Notes: generated from the letters alone by a model not told the origin. Counted from the first letter of the stretch, positions 9,100 through 18,704 are shown. The stretch is 64,000 nucleotides of DNA from Hymenobacter baengnokdamensis (GCF_008728635.1 NZ_CP044285.1:2852001-2916000); one strand, 5' to 3'. Made by a program: numbers and translations.

Positions 9100-11541
9100 A
9101 TGAAGCGCGTGCTCTCCCTTGCTGTTCTGGCCTTGCTCACGGGCGCAGCCCAGGCCCAGCGGCCTACCAACGACCCCCAGGCCCGGAAAATACTGCTGCC
9201 CAATGGCTGGTCGCTCACGCCGGCCGGCACCGCGCTGCCCCTCGGCGACCTGCCGCTGAATATGCAGCTGGCCCCGGGTGGCAAGATGCTGGCCATCACG
9301 AACAACGGACAGGGCAAGCAAAAGCTCCAGCTCATTGACCCGGTTACTGAAAAGCTGCTCGACGAGCGCCCTATTGGCAAAGCCTGGTATGGGCTGGCAT
9401 TCAGTGCGAAGGGCGACCGCCTCTACGCCTCGGGCGGCAACGACAATATTATCCTGACCTATCCCACAGCCGGCCGCAAGCTCGGCGCGCCCGACACGCT
9501 GCGCCTCGGCCCGGCCTGGCCCAGGGCCAAAATCAGCCCCGTCGGCATTGCCGTAGACGCCGCCGGGCAGCGCCTGTACACCGTGACCAAGGAGGACAGC
9601 GCGCTTTACGTGCTCGACCTGAAAGCCAGGCGCACGCTCAGCCGCCTGAAGCTGGGCGCCGAAGCGTACGGCTGCCTGCTGTCGGCCGACGGCCGAACAC
9701 TCTACATCACGCTCTGGGGCGGCGACAAGCTGCTGGCCTACGACCGCGCCACCGGCCGCATCCGGGCCCGGCTGGCCACTGGCAGCCACCCCAATGAGTT
9801 GATTCAGAGCCGCAACGGGCGCTATCTGTTCGTGGCCAATGCCAATGACAACTCCGTCTCGGTAGTTGATGTGAAGAGCTGGAAGGTGCTGGAAAATATC
9901 TCCACTTCGCTATATCCTACGCGCCTCACCGGCTCGACTACCAACGGCCTGGCGCTCTCAGCCGATGAAAAGACGCTCTACATCGCCAACGCCGACAACA
10001 ACTGCCTGGCGGTGTTCGACGTGCGCCAGCCCGGCCGCAGCGCGGCCAGGGGCTTTATCCCGACTGGCTGGTACCCCACCTGCGTGCGCACGCTGGGTAA
10101 TAAAATACTGGTAGCCAATGGGAAAGGCTTTTCCAGCCAGGCCAACCCCGGCGGCCCGCAGCCGGTGAAGAAAACCGACAGCAGCGGCCACCACCTCGGC
10201 AATGGCCTGGCCGATGGGCCGGTTCAGTACATCGGCAGCCTGTTTACCGGCACGCTCTCCTTTATTCCGGTGCCCGACGCGGCGCGGCTGAAAAGCTATT
10301 CGCAGCAGGTGTACGCCAATACGCCCTTCACCAAGGAGCGCGAAAAGCTGGCGCTCGGCGAGGCCGGCAACCCCGTGCCGCGCCGGGCGGGCGAGAAGTC
10401 GCCCATCAAGCACGTCTTTTATATCATCAAAGAAAACCGGACCTACGACCAGATTTTTGGCGATGTGCGCGAAGGCGAGGGCGACTCCTCGCTTTGCATT
10501 TTTCCGCGAAAAGTGACGCCCAACCACCACGCCCTGGCCCGCGAGTTTGTGCTGCTCGACAACTTCTACGTCAACGCCGAGGTGAGCGCCGACGGCCACA
10601 ACTGGAGCACCGCCGCCTACGCCACCGACTACGTGGAGAAGTCGTGGCCCATCAGCTACGGCGGGCGCGGGGGCACCTACGACTTCGAGGGTACCCGCAA
10701 GATTGCCTACCCGCGCGACGGCTTTATCTGGGACTACTGCCAGCGCGCCGGCCTCAGCTACCGCACCTACGGCGAGTTTGCCGAGAATGGCAAAACGCCC
10801 CTTAAGTCGCTGCGCGGACACGTTTGCCCCAGGTCGCCGGGCTTTGACCTGGATGTAAAAGACGTGGAGCGGGTGCGCATCTGGGCGCAGGACTTCGACT
10901 CGCTGCTGGCCGTGGGCAAGGTGCCGCAGCTCAGCACCATTCGCCTCAGCAACGACCACACCAGTGGGCAGCGACTGGGGAAGGTCAGCCCGGTTTCGGC
11001 CGTGGCCGACAACGACCTGGCGCTGGGGCAGCTGGTGGAGCACATTGCCCACAGCCGTATCTGGGGCGAGTCGGTCATTTTTGTACTGGAGGATGATGCC
11101 CAGAACGGCCCCGACCACATCGACGCCCACCGCTCGCCGGCCCTGGTCATCGGCCCCTACGTGCGCCGCCAGGCCGCAGACCACACGCTCTACACCACGG
11201 CCGGCGTGATGTGCACTATCGAGCTGCTGCTGGGCCTGCCGCCCATGAGCCAGTACGACGCGGCGGCCCGCCCGCTATTCGGCCTCTTCCAGGCCGCGCC
11301 CAACGCGACTCCTTACCAGGCCAAAGCTGCCCAGGTGCCCCTCGATACCCGCAACACTGCCTGGAACCGCAGCGCCGAGCGGTCGGCCAAATTTGATTTT
11401 GCGCACGAAGATGCCGTGCCCGACCTCGACCTCAATGAAGTAGTCTGGAAGTCGGTGAAAGGCGAGCAGTCGGCCATGCCGGCGCCCCGGCGCGGCGCTT
11501 TTTTGCAGCTCACCCCCAAGCGCAAGGATGACGATGAGTAA
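9100..11541 (+). CDS. secreted YncE-like beta-propeller fused to a phosphoesterase
   Basis: A two-domain exported protein of 813 residues. ATG at 9100 (MKRVLSLAVLALL) gives a clean signal peptide ending AAQAQ; the frame is open upstream to 8974 but overlaps the porin gene. Residues about 40-400 form a YncE-type propeller with recurring blades such as LFVANANDNSVSVVDVKSW. Residues about 430-790 form a phosphoesterase/alkaline-phosphatase-fold domain with KENRTYDQIFGD, NAEVSADGHNW and the metal-site motifs FVLEDDAQNGPDHIDAHRS. The fused architecture is known in Bacteroidota and Acidobacteria annotations as 'bifunctional YncE/alkaline phosphatase'. It may release phosphate from extracellular esters. 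It starts 88 bp after the porin and may belong to the kup-porin transcript. Confidence 0.85.
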   Translation: MKRVLSLAVLALLTGAAQAQRPTNDPQARKILLPNGWSLTPAGTALPLGDLPLNMQLAPGGKMLAITNNGQGKQKLQLIDPVTEKLLDERPIGKAWYGLAFSAKGDRLYASGGNDNIILTYPTAGRKLGAPDTLRLGPAWPRAKISPVGIAVDAAGQRLYTVTKEDSALYVLDLKARRTLSRLKLGAEAYGCLLSADGRTLYITLWGGDKLLAYDRATGRIRARLATGSHPNELIQSRNGRYLFVANANDNSVSVVDVKSWKVLENISTSLYPTRLTGSTTNGLALSADEKTLYIANADNNCLAVFDVRQPGRSAARGFIPTGWYPTCVRTLGNKILVANGKGFSSQANPGGPQPVKKTDSSGHHLGNGLADGPVQYIGSLFTGTLSFIPVPDAARLKSYSQQVYANTPFTKEREKLALGEAGNPVPRRAGEKSPIKHVFYIIKENRTYDQIFGDVREGEGDSSLCIFPRKVTPNHHALAREFVLLDNFYVNAEVSADGHNWSTAAYATDYVEKSWPISYGGRGGTYDFEGTRKIAYPRDGFIWDYCQRAGLSYRTYGEFAENGKTPLKSLRGHVCPRSPGFDLDVKDVERVRIWAQDFDSLLAVGKVPQLSTIRLSNDHTSGQRLGKVSPVSAVADNDLALGQLVEHIAHSRIWGESVIFVLEDDAQNGPDHIDAHRSPALVIGPYVRRQAADHTLYTTAGVMCTIELLLGLPPMSQYDAAARPLFGLFQAAPNATPYQAKAAQVPLDTRNTAWNRSAERSAKFDFAHEDAVPDLDLNEVVWKSVKGEQSAMPAPRRGAFLQLTPKRKDDDE

Positions 11542-11568
11542 AGCTCGGGGACCAGGAAAAGGGTGTTG

Positions 11569-13743
11569 CTAGTGCGGCGGCAGCGGCCCTTTATCCGACG
11601 ACTCGCTGTATTTCTGGGCCAGCTTGGTGGGCACGCCGGTGCTGTTGAGCAGGCCGCTGAGCAGGCCCTGCCGCCAGGCCGTAAACACCGAAAACTGCAA
11701 TTCGCGCCGCGAGGTCAGCTCGCCCACCACGAAGCGGCCGTCGGGGCGCGGGTTCTGGTCGCGGATAACCAGACCGTTGACCACGCCGCTCTTGACGCGG
11801 CCCAGCAGCGTCTTTTTTACTTCGCCTTTTTTGTAGCCCAGAAACTCAAATTTCAGTCCGCTGTACCTGGCCCGCATCTGGCCCGTGATGTGCTGGCGGT
11901 CGAGGTACTCGTCGAAGGTAATGCCCTGTACGTCGCCGCTTTTAAACTCAATCAGCCGCGTGGGCTTCATAATGGGGTTGAGGATAGCCAGCGCTGCCGG
12001 CCCAAAGCTGCCCCACAGATGCTGGCGGCCCTGCGGGTCGAGCAGCGACGTAGTAAGCTGCACCTGCGCCCGGCAGCGGTTTTCAATGTAGGCCGTGGCC
12101 GAGCCCGTAAGCGGCTGCGCCATGGTCATGTGGCGCGGGTCGTTGCTGACGTTGCGCAGCGTCGCGTTCAGGCGATTTATAGTGCAAGTGCCTATCAGCG
12201 GCGTACGCGGACTGCGATAAGAAGCCGCGATAGTACCATTGCGCAGGTCCAGCCGTCGCACATCAAGGTGCGCGTGTAGCTTCCGCATCGCCTCGGGCGT
12301 CAGAATAGAAGGTTGCGAGTTTATCGGCCCGCGCCCGTCGCTGCTCAGCTTCAGGTAAGGGCGCTCGGCAACTACCCGCGCCACGCGCAGGTGGCTGTTG
12401 TCGGAGAGCTGGTAAAAATCGACGCCCTGCCCGTTCAGCTCCGTAATGTGGGCTGTGAGCTGCGTAAGCTGGTAGCCGCTGCGTATATTAAGCTGGGCCG
12501 GGGTGAGGGTGGGGCGCACGGCTAAATCGGTCAGCCGCAGGGCCTGGTGCTCGGTATTCAAAAATAGATGCCCGATGCTGGCCGGGTAGAGTGGGGCCAT
12601 AAACACGGCTGTTATGCGTCCGGTGCGGCCCGTCCAGCCGCGGGCGTACAGCACACGCCGCGCCCCATCCTGCTCGGCAGCCGAATCGACGCGGATACTA
12701 CGGCCCAGGGCGAAAACGTGCCGCACGGCCGGGCCCTCCTTCACACCGGCCACGGCCAGGTAGCCGTTGGCTATGGCGAGCTGCCGGAGGTCGGCCTGCC
12801 GAAACAGCGGCGCCAGCAGCTTCCAGAGCGGCGGCGGGGCCTGGGCCGGCGGCCGAAACGTCAGGCTGGGATTGCTCAGCCGCGCCGAGTCGGCCCGGAA
12901 CCGGCGCAGGTGCTGCCAGTGAGCCGCCTGCAGGCCCAGCACCTGCAAGCGCGGCAGGCTAAAAGCCACCCGCACTGCGCCCGGCTTGCCCTGGCCGGGC
13001 GCGGGCGGCGCAATGCGCAGCGAATCAAGTTGAAAGAGGTGCTTATCGCTCGAAAAATGAATCAGCTGCGCGGTAATCCTGTGCCCGCCCAGCTGGCCGG
13101 CCGGCCCGTGCAGCATTGCCTGCCAGGCAGCAGCAAACGCCAGCCGCTGCGTATCGGCGGCCCCGGCCGAGGTAAAGAGCAGGTCGCGAGCGCTGATATC
13201 GGCGGTAGCCAGCCGACCAATCGGGGCGGCCGTTGGCCCAAAGCTGCCGCCCACCCGGCGCAGCGCCAGGTAGCCGAGCCGCAGCGGATGCTGCTGAAAC
13301 AGCGGTGGAGCAGCGTGGGGCGCCGGCCGCCGGGCCAGCGCCGCCACCTGCACCCGCAGCGAGTCAAGCGTGAGGCTGTCGATAGGAACGGTTTGCTTGC
13401 GCAGCAGCGCCAGCAGGCCCACGCCGCTCAGGTCGAGGCGGGCGAGCTGCAGGCTAAGGCGGGGCAGTGTATCGGCCAGGGTGGCGGTGGCAGGGCGCAG
13501 CGCCACGCCGCGCAGGTGCAGCGCGCGCGCCAGCAGCTGGGTGCGCAGGCCGGCCACGGAGAGCGCGTACTGGCCGTGGGTTTGGGTGGCCACCTGCTTT
13601 TCGAGCTTGCGGCGCAGCCAGGGGTCGAGGCCCCATTTTAGCCAGGCCAGGGCGGCCGCTATGAGTAGTGCCAGTGCAAATAAAACCCAGCGGCCCCAGG
13701 GGCGCGCGCGAGTAGCAGCGGGGGAGAGGGAAGAGTCGGGCAC
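11569..13743 (-). CDS. AsmA-like inner-membrane-anchored protein
   Basis: A 724-residue protein with one N-terminal transmembrane helix (about 19-40, WVLFALALLIAAALAWLK) and a large periplasmic part built of short beta-repeats around the phrase L-x-L-x-x-L/V. This is the appearance of AsmA/TamB-type proteins, which form long hydrophobic grooves and have been linked to phospholipid transport between membranes. The C-terminal region (FVVGELTSRRELQFSVFTAW) resembles Bacteroidota AsmA-like proteins of unknown function. Convergent with the phosphoesterase gene and just left of the lptD region, so an envelope role fits its context. No catalytic motif seen. Family assignment is from pattern, not from an alignment. 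Confidence 0.6.
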   Translation of the reverse strand: MPDSSLSPAATRARPWGRWVLFALALLIAAALAWLKWGLDPWLRRKLEKQVATQTHGQYALSVAGLRTQLLARALHLRGVALRPATATLADTLPRLSLQLARLDLSGVGLLALLRKQTVPIDSLTLDSLRVQVAALARRPAPHAAPPLFQQHPLRLGYLALRRVGGSFGPTAAPIGRLATADISARDLLFTSAGAADTQRLAFAAAWQAMLHGPAGQLGGHRITAQLIHFSSDKHLFQLDSLRIAPPAPGQGKPGAVRVAFSLPRLQVLGLQAAHWQHLRRFRADSARLSNPSLTFRPPAQAPPPLWKLLAPLFRQADLRQLAIANGYLAVAGVKEGPAVRHVFALGRSIRVDSAAEQDGARRVLYARGWTGRTGRITAVFMAPLYPASIGHLFLNTEHQALRLTDLAVRPTLTPAQLNIRSGYQLTQLTAHITELNGQGVDFYQLSDNSHLRVARVVAERPYLKLSSDGRGPINSQPSILTPEAMRKLHAHLDVRRLDLRNGTIAASYRSPRTPLIGTCTINRLNATLRNVSNDPRHMTMAQPLTGSATAYIENRCRAQVQLTTSLLDPQGRQHLWGSFGPAALAILNPIMKPTRLIEFKSGDVQGITFDEYLDRQHITGQMRARYSGLKFEFLGYKKGEVKKTLLGRVKSGVVNGLVIRDQNPRPDGRFVVGELTSRRELQFSVFTAWRQGLLSGLLNSTGVPTKLAQKYSESSDKGPLPPH

Positions 13744-14006
13744 GGAACTAAGCTGAGCCTCTGCTAACGCAAAAACTACTGGTTGGGGTTGCCTCCGGCC
13801 TAACCCTCTACCCCCCGCTGCCCGTACAGGGGCCAGCCGCCCTCGTTCCTGGACGTATGCGGCCCGTTACTTTTGAGTTTTATATATTAAATTTACTATG
13901 TAAAATCAATCCCCGCTGACTCTAACTTGCGCCTCGCCCAGTAGCTTTGAGGCCGGTAGCCCCGGCTTTCCCGCGCTTTTTTCTTTTCCGATTCGCTTTT
14001 TGCGCT
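13744..14006. promoter_or_regulatory. divergent intergenic region with TACTTTTG box
   Basis: 263 bp between the AsmA-like gene and the 2H phosphoesterase gene. A plus-strand TAnnTTTG match (TACTTTTG, 13868-13875) is followed by an AT-rich stretch (about 13876-13910). A -33 TTTG is not obvious, and the distance to the ATG at 14007 would leave a leader of about 125 nt. Nothing else was recognised. Confidence 0.35.
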
Positions 14007-14546
14007 ATGCTTGCCATTACCTCGCTGCTGCCGTCTCCAGCTTCCGACCACATCAACACGCTTATCAAAAGCCTGGAAACGAAGTTTGGCCTCACCGATG
14101 TGCAGGCCACGCCCGAGCCGCACCTGACGTACCAGATTGTGGAGCCCGCCGACCTCGAAACCCTGAAGGCGGCGCTACAGGAAATTGCGCGCACTACCAA
14201 GCCCTTTGTGGCCCATACAACCGGGCTGGGAATGTTTCCGGGCGATAACCCCGTGATTCATATTCCGGTACTGCGCTCCGACGACCTCAACCTGCTGCAC
14301 CACCGCGTGCTACAGGTGGCCGCGCCGTTGTGCTCGCGCACCGATAAGTTCAGCGCTCCCGACCTGTGGCTGCCCCACGTATCGCTGGCTTTGCACGATA
14401 CCACGCCCGAGCTGCTGGGCCCCGTATTGCAGTTTCTGAATAACCAGACGTTCAACCTGGAGCTGGAAATCAGCAACCTCGCCATTCTGCGCCCCGACGG
14501 CGACATGTTTGTGCGCGAAGTGGTGTTTGAGTTTGGGGGAAAATAA
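14007..14546 (+). CDS. 2'-5' RNA ligase / 2H phosphoesterase family protein
   Basis: A 179-residue 2H-fold protein (LigT/YjcG-like) carrying two H-x-[ST] motifs: HLTY near residue 42 and HVSL near residue 128. The pair forms the active site that cleaves 2',3'-cyclic or 2'-5' phosphodiester bonds. ATG at 14007 (MLAITSLLP) is chosen; a TTG 60 bp upstream would add a Pro/Phe/Arg-rich segment not expected in the family. No signal peptide of convincing quality. It stands alone between the divergent AsmA-like gene and the convergent lptD. The physiological substrate is unknown; RNA or nucleotide repair is the usual suggestion. Confidence 0.75.
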   Translation: MLAITSLLPSPASDHINTLIKSLETKFGLTDVQATPEPHLTYQIVEPADLETLKAALQEIARTTKPFVAHTTGLGMFPGDNPVIHIPVLRSDDLNLLHHRVLQVAAPLCSRTDKFSAPDLWLPHVSLALHDTTPELLGPVLQFLNNQTFNLELEISNLAILRPDGDMFVREVVFEFGGK

Positions 14547-14554
14547 TTCGTTAA

Positions 14555-14593
14555 TGGTTAATATTGTTCAAGAGCTCTGAATAAAATTAACCA
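14555..14593. terminator. weak AT-rich inverted repeat between convergent genes
   Basis: TGGTTAAT (14555-14562) and ATTAACCA (14586-14593) form an 8-bp stem with a long loop between the 2H gene and lptD. It could act as a bidirectional terminator but is weaker than others in the window. Confidence 0.35.
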
Positions 14594-14608
14594 TCAACCA
14601 GTAAAAAA

Positions 14609-17600
14609 TTATCTGTTCAGAATAGTCTTGTTCCGGTTCAGCTTCAGGTCTTGCAGCAGGCTGCTCTTGGCGGCGATGGTGAAGTTGTAGCCCCGGTACG
14701 GCCCCACCGGTATCCAGAGCCCCGACACCTGCCAGCAGTGCAGGTCGCGGTAGAAGTTGACCGTTGGGTACACAAACTGACTTTGGGTGAAGTTGTAGTT
14801 GAGGCTGGTGCTCAGGCGCAGATTGGGCGTGAGCTTGACCGAGCCGCTGGCCGTGATGGAGTTGCCCGATAATAGCGGAATCGTATTATATAGTACCGGC
14901 CTGATGGGAGCCGTGGCCGTGTTGTAGCTGGCCGTGTACTGCACGCTGGCTTCCCAGGGGATATCAAAATCGATATAATCGGCGTAAATGGCCTGGGGCA
15001 GGGGTGAGCCCAGCACCGGGTCGTTGCTCGGGGCCACGGCCCGCGGAATATTGGCCTTGCTTTTGGGGCGGGCGGCGGGGTTAAACTGGTAGCCCAGGCT
15101 CAGGTTGGCATTGAGCAGGCGGGCCAGGCGCACCTTGCTTTGCTCAAAGAGGTAGCGGTTGAGCGTGCGCCCGGTGGAGTCGCGCTGATAGAAAGAAAAC
15201 GAGCTGCTGGCCACTACGTTAAGCTTTTTGGCAATCTGCACCCGGTAGCCCAGGTTGAGCGGCGAGAGCCGTAGCGAGTCGGCGGCAAAGTTGTAGCTCA
15301 GGTTCAGGTCGATGCCGTCGGCCAGGCTTACTTTCCGGTAGGGGTTGGTGCCGGTCGTGTCGCGGCTGTTGCGCACCTTCATCTCAATCTGGTTCTGCAC
15401 GCTCAGGCTCAGCTGGCTTACGCGGGCGCTGGCGGGCACCCCATACACGCCCTGGTAGCGCGAAAACTGCCGGGGGTCGAGCAGGCGACTGGTATAAGCA
15501 GAAGAAAGACTTTCGTAAGTGCCCTGACCGCCCACAAAGGCATCGTACTTCGAGTTCTTAGCCAAGTCGGGCGAGAAGGAGTAGCTGATGCTCGGCGTTA
15601 CTTTGTGGCGAATGGCCTTGATGTAATGGTCGCCCTTAATCTGCACCAGGCCATAGAAGTTGGTAGAAGCCGATACGTTTCCCGAGTAGGAGTAAGCCCG
15701 CTCAAAAGCCGGGGATATGGTATCCACTTTAACGGCGCGGATAGTTGGCAGATAATTGTATTGCAGCTTCTGCAGATACCAGGTTTCGCCGTAGTTGATA
15801 GAAGGCTGAATCTGGATGTGGCGACTGAGCACGGTGGCCGAGGGCAGGGTAATCTGAAACTGGTGCTGCAAGCCATTCTGGGCATTGCGCAGCAGCTGGC
15901 CGATGTTTTTAAAGCCCACCGGAATGTTGTAGGCGGTGGTGCTGCCGCCCAGCAGCGGCACATCGGCCGATAGCGTGTGGGCCGGCACCAGACTGCTGAT
16001 GCGGTTCTGGGCCACCAGGTTGTAGCTAATGGCAAACTGCTCGTAAAACCGGCCGCTGGGCTGAAGGCCCAGCCATTGGTACGGATACTGACGGGCCACG
16101 CCCACGTTGAGCGAAGGCAGCGTAAAGTCCATCACGCCGGTTTGCACGTTCTGGCTCTGGGCCAGCTGAATAGAGTAGTTGATGGGCAGCCGCCGCGAGG
16201 TTTTGCTATAGCTGATGGTTGAGTTGAAGGTAGCCGACAGCAGCTGCCGCGGATTGAGCGTATTTACCTTGTTGTAGGAGCTGCTGCCCGCCTGCACGCT
16301 GGCCGAGAACACGCCCCCGCCCGGCAGCGGGGTAGGCGAGTGGCTCCAGCTTATCCAGAAGGTATTAACGGAATTGGAGTAGAGGCCTTCGGAGCCCGTG
16401 CCGCCCACCGTAGTAGAGGTGTTGAGAATGGGTGACACCGGCTGCTGCGCATACGTAAAGCGGAAGCTGCCCTGGTATTTATAGCGCTTGCGGTAGGTAA
16501 GCTCGGTGGCCAGGCCGTAGCCGCCGAAGCGGTCGGCATTGCCGGCGTAGATGTCGCCGGTCACGCGCAGGCCAATGTAGTCGTTGGGAGCCCAGTAGTA
16601 GCCCCCATTCGTGAGCGAGTAGCCGCGCTGCACACCCTGCCCGAAGGTGGGGATGATGAAGCCCGAGCCGCGCCCGTTGTGCGGAGTAGGAAAATAGCCA
16701 AACGGCAACCCTACCGGCAGCGGCACATCGGCAATAACCATGTGAAAAGGCCCGGTAATCACCTTCTGGCCGGGTATTACCTTCATGCGACCCGCCTCAA
16801 TGTAGAAGTGCGGATGAGCCAGGTTGCAGGTGGTATAGCGCCCGTGCAGGCCAAAAAAGTCGTTGTCGGGCAGCTTTTTCACTACCTCGGCGTGGATATA
16901 GCCCTCGCCCTGCTGCGTCACGACATCGGCAATCTTGCCCTTCTTGGTTTTAAAGTTGTAGTTGATTGTTCCGGCCGAATAGGTGCCATCCGCATCTTTA
17001 AACAGCGGCTGGTCTTCCACCTTGTTTTTTACCGAGTCGCGGCGGCCTATTGCCTGCACCGTGCTGGTGCCATAGTTGACGATAATGTAGGCGGCCTTCA
17101 GGCTCATCTTGCCATAATCGACCGTCGATTTGGTGTAGAGCCGGGCAATCTTGGTGGCTACGTCGAACTGAATCGAGTCTTTGGCGGCATATTTTACCGT
17201 GGTTTCTACCTGGCTGCGGCGGCGCAGCACCACCAGGTTGAGCGAGTCGCGGCTGCGCCGGGCGCGGCGGCTGGTATCGGCGAGCAGGCCCGTGCTATCG
17301 GGCGTCAGGCTCGGGGCCGGCTTGCGCGACACGTCGGGTACGTCGGGGCGGCCCGTGTTTCGCACGCCGGGGGGTGGCGGGCTCTGCGGGGCGTTGCGGT
17401 CGAAGTTGAGGTTGCGCACCGGCTGCGTCGGCACCGAGCCGGGCCGGCGCGCATTGGTCGTGCGGGTCGAGTCGGTGGTAGCTTGGGCGTGGGCCGTAGT
17501 GAGGCTGCCCAGCACCCACAGGCACAAGCTTAAGGCGCCCGGTAGCGCCCAGCGACGACGGCAAAAAAGGCCCGGAAAAACAGCGTAGGAAAAAGCCAAA

Positions 17601-17614
17601 TTAAATAAAGCCAC
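14609..17614 (-). CDS. lptD: LPS assembly outer-membrane protein LptD (OstA-like)
   Basis: Inserts lipopolysaccharide into the outer leaflet of the outer membrane. After a signal peptide (GTG start at 17614; hydrophobic core LPGALSLCLWVLGSL, ends TAHAQ) and a Pro/Arg-rich spacer, residues about 140-300 form the OstA/LptA-like jellyroll (DSIQFDVATKIARLY). The remaining ~700 residues are a large barrel with motifs such as PFGYFPTP and GSGFIIPTFGQG typical of Bacteroidota LptD. At 1001 aa it is in the usual range. There is no ATG near the start, so GTG is the best choice. Divergent from the amidase and MCE genes; a good minus-strand promoter lies just upstream. Confidence 0.9.
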   Translation of the reverse strand: MALFNLAFSYAVFPGLFCRRRWALPGALSLCLWVLGSLTTAHAQATTDSTRTTNARRPGSVPTQPVRNLNFDRNAPQSPPPPGVRNTGRPDVPDVSRKPAPSLTPDSTGLLADTSRRARRSRDSLNLVVLRRRSQVETTVKYAAKDSIQFDVATKIARLYTKSTVDYGKMSLKAAYIIVNYGTSTVQAIGRRDSVKNKVEDQPLFKDADGTYSAGTINYNFKTKKGKIADVVTQQGEGYIHAEVVKKLPDNDFFGLHGRYTTCNLAHPHFYIEAGRMKVIPGQKVITGPFHMVIADVPLPVGLPFGYFPTPHNGRGSGFIIPTFGQGVQRGYSLTNGGYYWAPNDYIGLRVTGDIYAGNADRFGGYGLATELTYRKRYKYQGSFRFTYAQQPVSPILNTSTTVGGTGSEGLYSNSVNTFWISWSHSPTPLPGGGVFSASVQAGSSSYNKVNTLNPRQLLSATFNSTISYSKTSRRLPINYSIQLAQSQNVQTGVMDFTLPSLNVGVARQYPYQWLGLQPSGRFYEQFAISYNLVAQNRISSLVPAHTLSADVPLLGGSTTAYNIPVGFKNIGQLLRNAQNGLQHQFQITLPSATVLSRHIQIQPSINYGETWYLQKLQYNYLPTIRAVKVDTISPAFERAYSYSGNVSASTNFYGLVQIKGDHYIKAIRHKVTPSISYSFSPDLAKNSKYDAFVGGQGTYESLSSAYTSRLLDPRQFSRYQGVYGVPASARVSQLSLSVQNQIEMKVRNSRDTTGTNPYRKVSLADGIDLNLSYNFAADSLRLSPLNLGYRVQIAKKLNVVASSSFSFYQRDSTGRTLNRYLFEQSKVRLARLLNANLSLGYQFNPAARPKSKANIPRAVAPSNDPVLGSPLPQAIYADYIDFDIPWEASVQYTASYNTATAPIRPVLYNTIPLLSGNSITASGSVKLTPNLRLSTSLNYNFTQSQFVYPTVNFYRDLHCWQVSGLWIPVGPYRGYNFTIAAKSSLLQDLKLNRNKTILNR

Positions 17615-17623
17615 TGAGCGAAT

Positions 17624-17631
17624 TACTTTTG
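17624..17631 (+). promoter_or_regulatory. putative -7 box (TACTTTTG) for the amidase gene
   Basis: Plus-strand TAnnTTTG match about 78 bp upstream of the amidase GTG. It is intercalated with the opposing lptD promoter (17643-17671), so the two transcripts start within about 20 bp of each other and may interfere. Confidence 0.45.
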
Positions 17632-17642
17632 AGGCTTAGACA

Positions 17643-17671
17643 CAAAGATAAGAGGCCGATTACCCTCCAAA
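17643..17671 (-). promoter_or_regulatory. lptD promoter (TTTG -33, TATCTTTG -7)
   Basis: On the minus strand, TTTG (17668-17671) and TATCTTTG (17643-17650) are separated by 17 bp, matching the Bacteroidetes housekeeping promoter TTTG/TAnnTTTG. Predicted transcription starts about 20-25 nt before the lptD GTG. Confidence 0.55.
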
Positions 17672-17708
17672 GGGTTGCCATCGGCCTGTTTTTTCCCCAA
17701 CGACCAAC

Positions 17709-18563
17709 GTGCGGATTATTGCTTTGACCTGTATACTGCTGAGTGCGCAGTGCCCGGTACTGAATGCCCAGGACTCGCTCGCCGCCGGGGCGTCGTTGCG
17801 GCCGGGCGGGCCGGCCGGCGACCCGGCGGCCCGCCCCGAGGCTGCCCCGTACCGTTACCGCCTGCGCACGGTGGTGCTCGATGCCGGCCACGGCGGCAAA
17901 GACATTGGCTGCAATGGGGCCGATGCCCACGAGGCCGACGTGGCGCTGGCAATTATCAAAGACCTGGGCCGCCAGATTTCGGATGGCCTGCCCGATGTAC
18001 GGGTTATCTACACCCGCAAAACCGACGTGTTTGTGGAGCTTGACGAGCGGGCGGCTATTGCCAACCGCAACCACGCCGACCTCTTCATCTCGGTACACTG
18101 CAATGCCGGCCCGAAAGGCTCGCACGGCACGGAGGTCTGGACAATGGGCCTGCACAAAACCGACGCCAACCTAAGTGTAGCCCAGCGCGAAAACTCCGTA
18201 ATCCTGCAGGAGAAGGACTATAAAAAGCGCTACGACGGCTTCGACCCGCGCTCGCCGCAGTCGCACATACTTTTTTCCCTGTTTCAGAGCGCATATATTA
18301 CAAATTCCCTGCGCCTGGCCCAGCGCATCGACCACCAGTTTCGCACCGATGTGGGGCGCACCTCGCGGGGCGTAAAGCAGGCCGGCTTTCTGGTACTGTG
18401 GAAGTCTACTATGCCCTCGGTGCTCGTAGAGGCCGGCTTTCTGACCGACCGCAAGGAGGAAAGCTACCTCAACGACCGGGCCGGTCAGCAGGCCATTGCG
18501 GGCGGTATCTACCAGGCATTCCGGGCGTATAAGCGCGACCTGGAGGGTACTCGGGCTGAGTAA
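17709..18563 (+). CDS. N-acetylmuramoyl-L-alanine amidase (Amidase_3)
   Basis: A periplasmic zinc amidase that cleaves the bond between N-acetylmuramic acid and L-alanine in peptidoglycan, used in daughter-cell separation or turnover. GTG start gives a signal peptide (MRIIALTCILLSA, ends LNAQD). The catalytic domain spans about residues 55-275: zinc His in VVLDAGHGG, zinc Glu in DAHEADVAL, zinc His in ISVHCNAG and catalytic Glu in VLVEAGFLTD, all present. No cell-wall binding repeats are attached. Bacteroidota-style insertion (about residues 165-200) is present. Divergent from lptD and followed 141 bp later by an MCE gene, a grouping consistent with envelope biogenesis. Confidence 0.9.
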   Translation: MRIIALTCILLSAQCPVLNAQDSLAAGASLRPGGPAGDPAARPEAAPYRYRLRTVVLDAGHGGKDIGCNGADAHEADVALAIIKDLGRQISDGLPDVRVIYTRKTDVFVELDERAAIANRNHADLFISVHCNAGPKGSHGTEVWTMGLHKTDANLSVAQRENSVILQEKDYKKRYDGFDPRSPQSHILFSLFQSAYITNSLRLAQRIDHQFRTDVGRTSRGVKQAGFLVLWKSTMPSVLVEAGFLTDRKEESYLNDRAGQQAIAGGIYQAFRAYKRDLEGTRAE

Positions 18564-18704
18564 GATGCACCTCAGCTTTCCGACAGGCCTAACATACGGC
18601 CGGGGTTTGCCGTTAAGGTCTCTAAATAGGGGCCTGCACGCAACCATTCAGGCCCGGCAATTCATCTAATCGTCGGCGTACTCTCGCATTAATATTACTT
18701 TCCT

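Noticed and set aside
12568..13641. 357-codon plus-strand frame within the AsmA-like gene
   Set aside because: Arg/Gln-rich composition without motifs; the minus-strand protein has a clear membrane anchor and repeat pattern.
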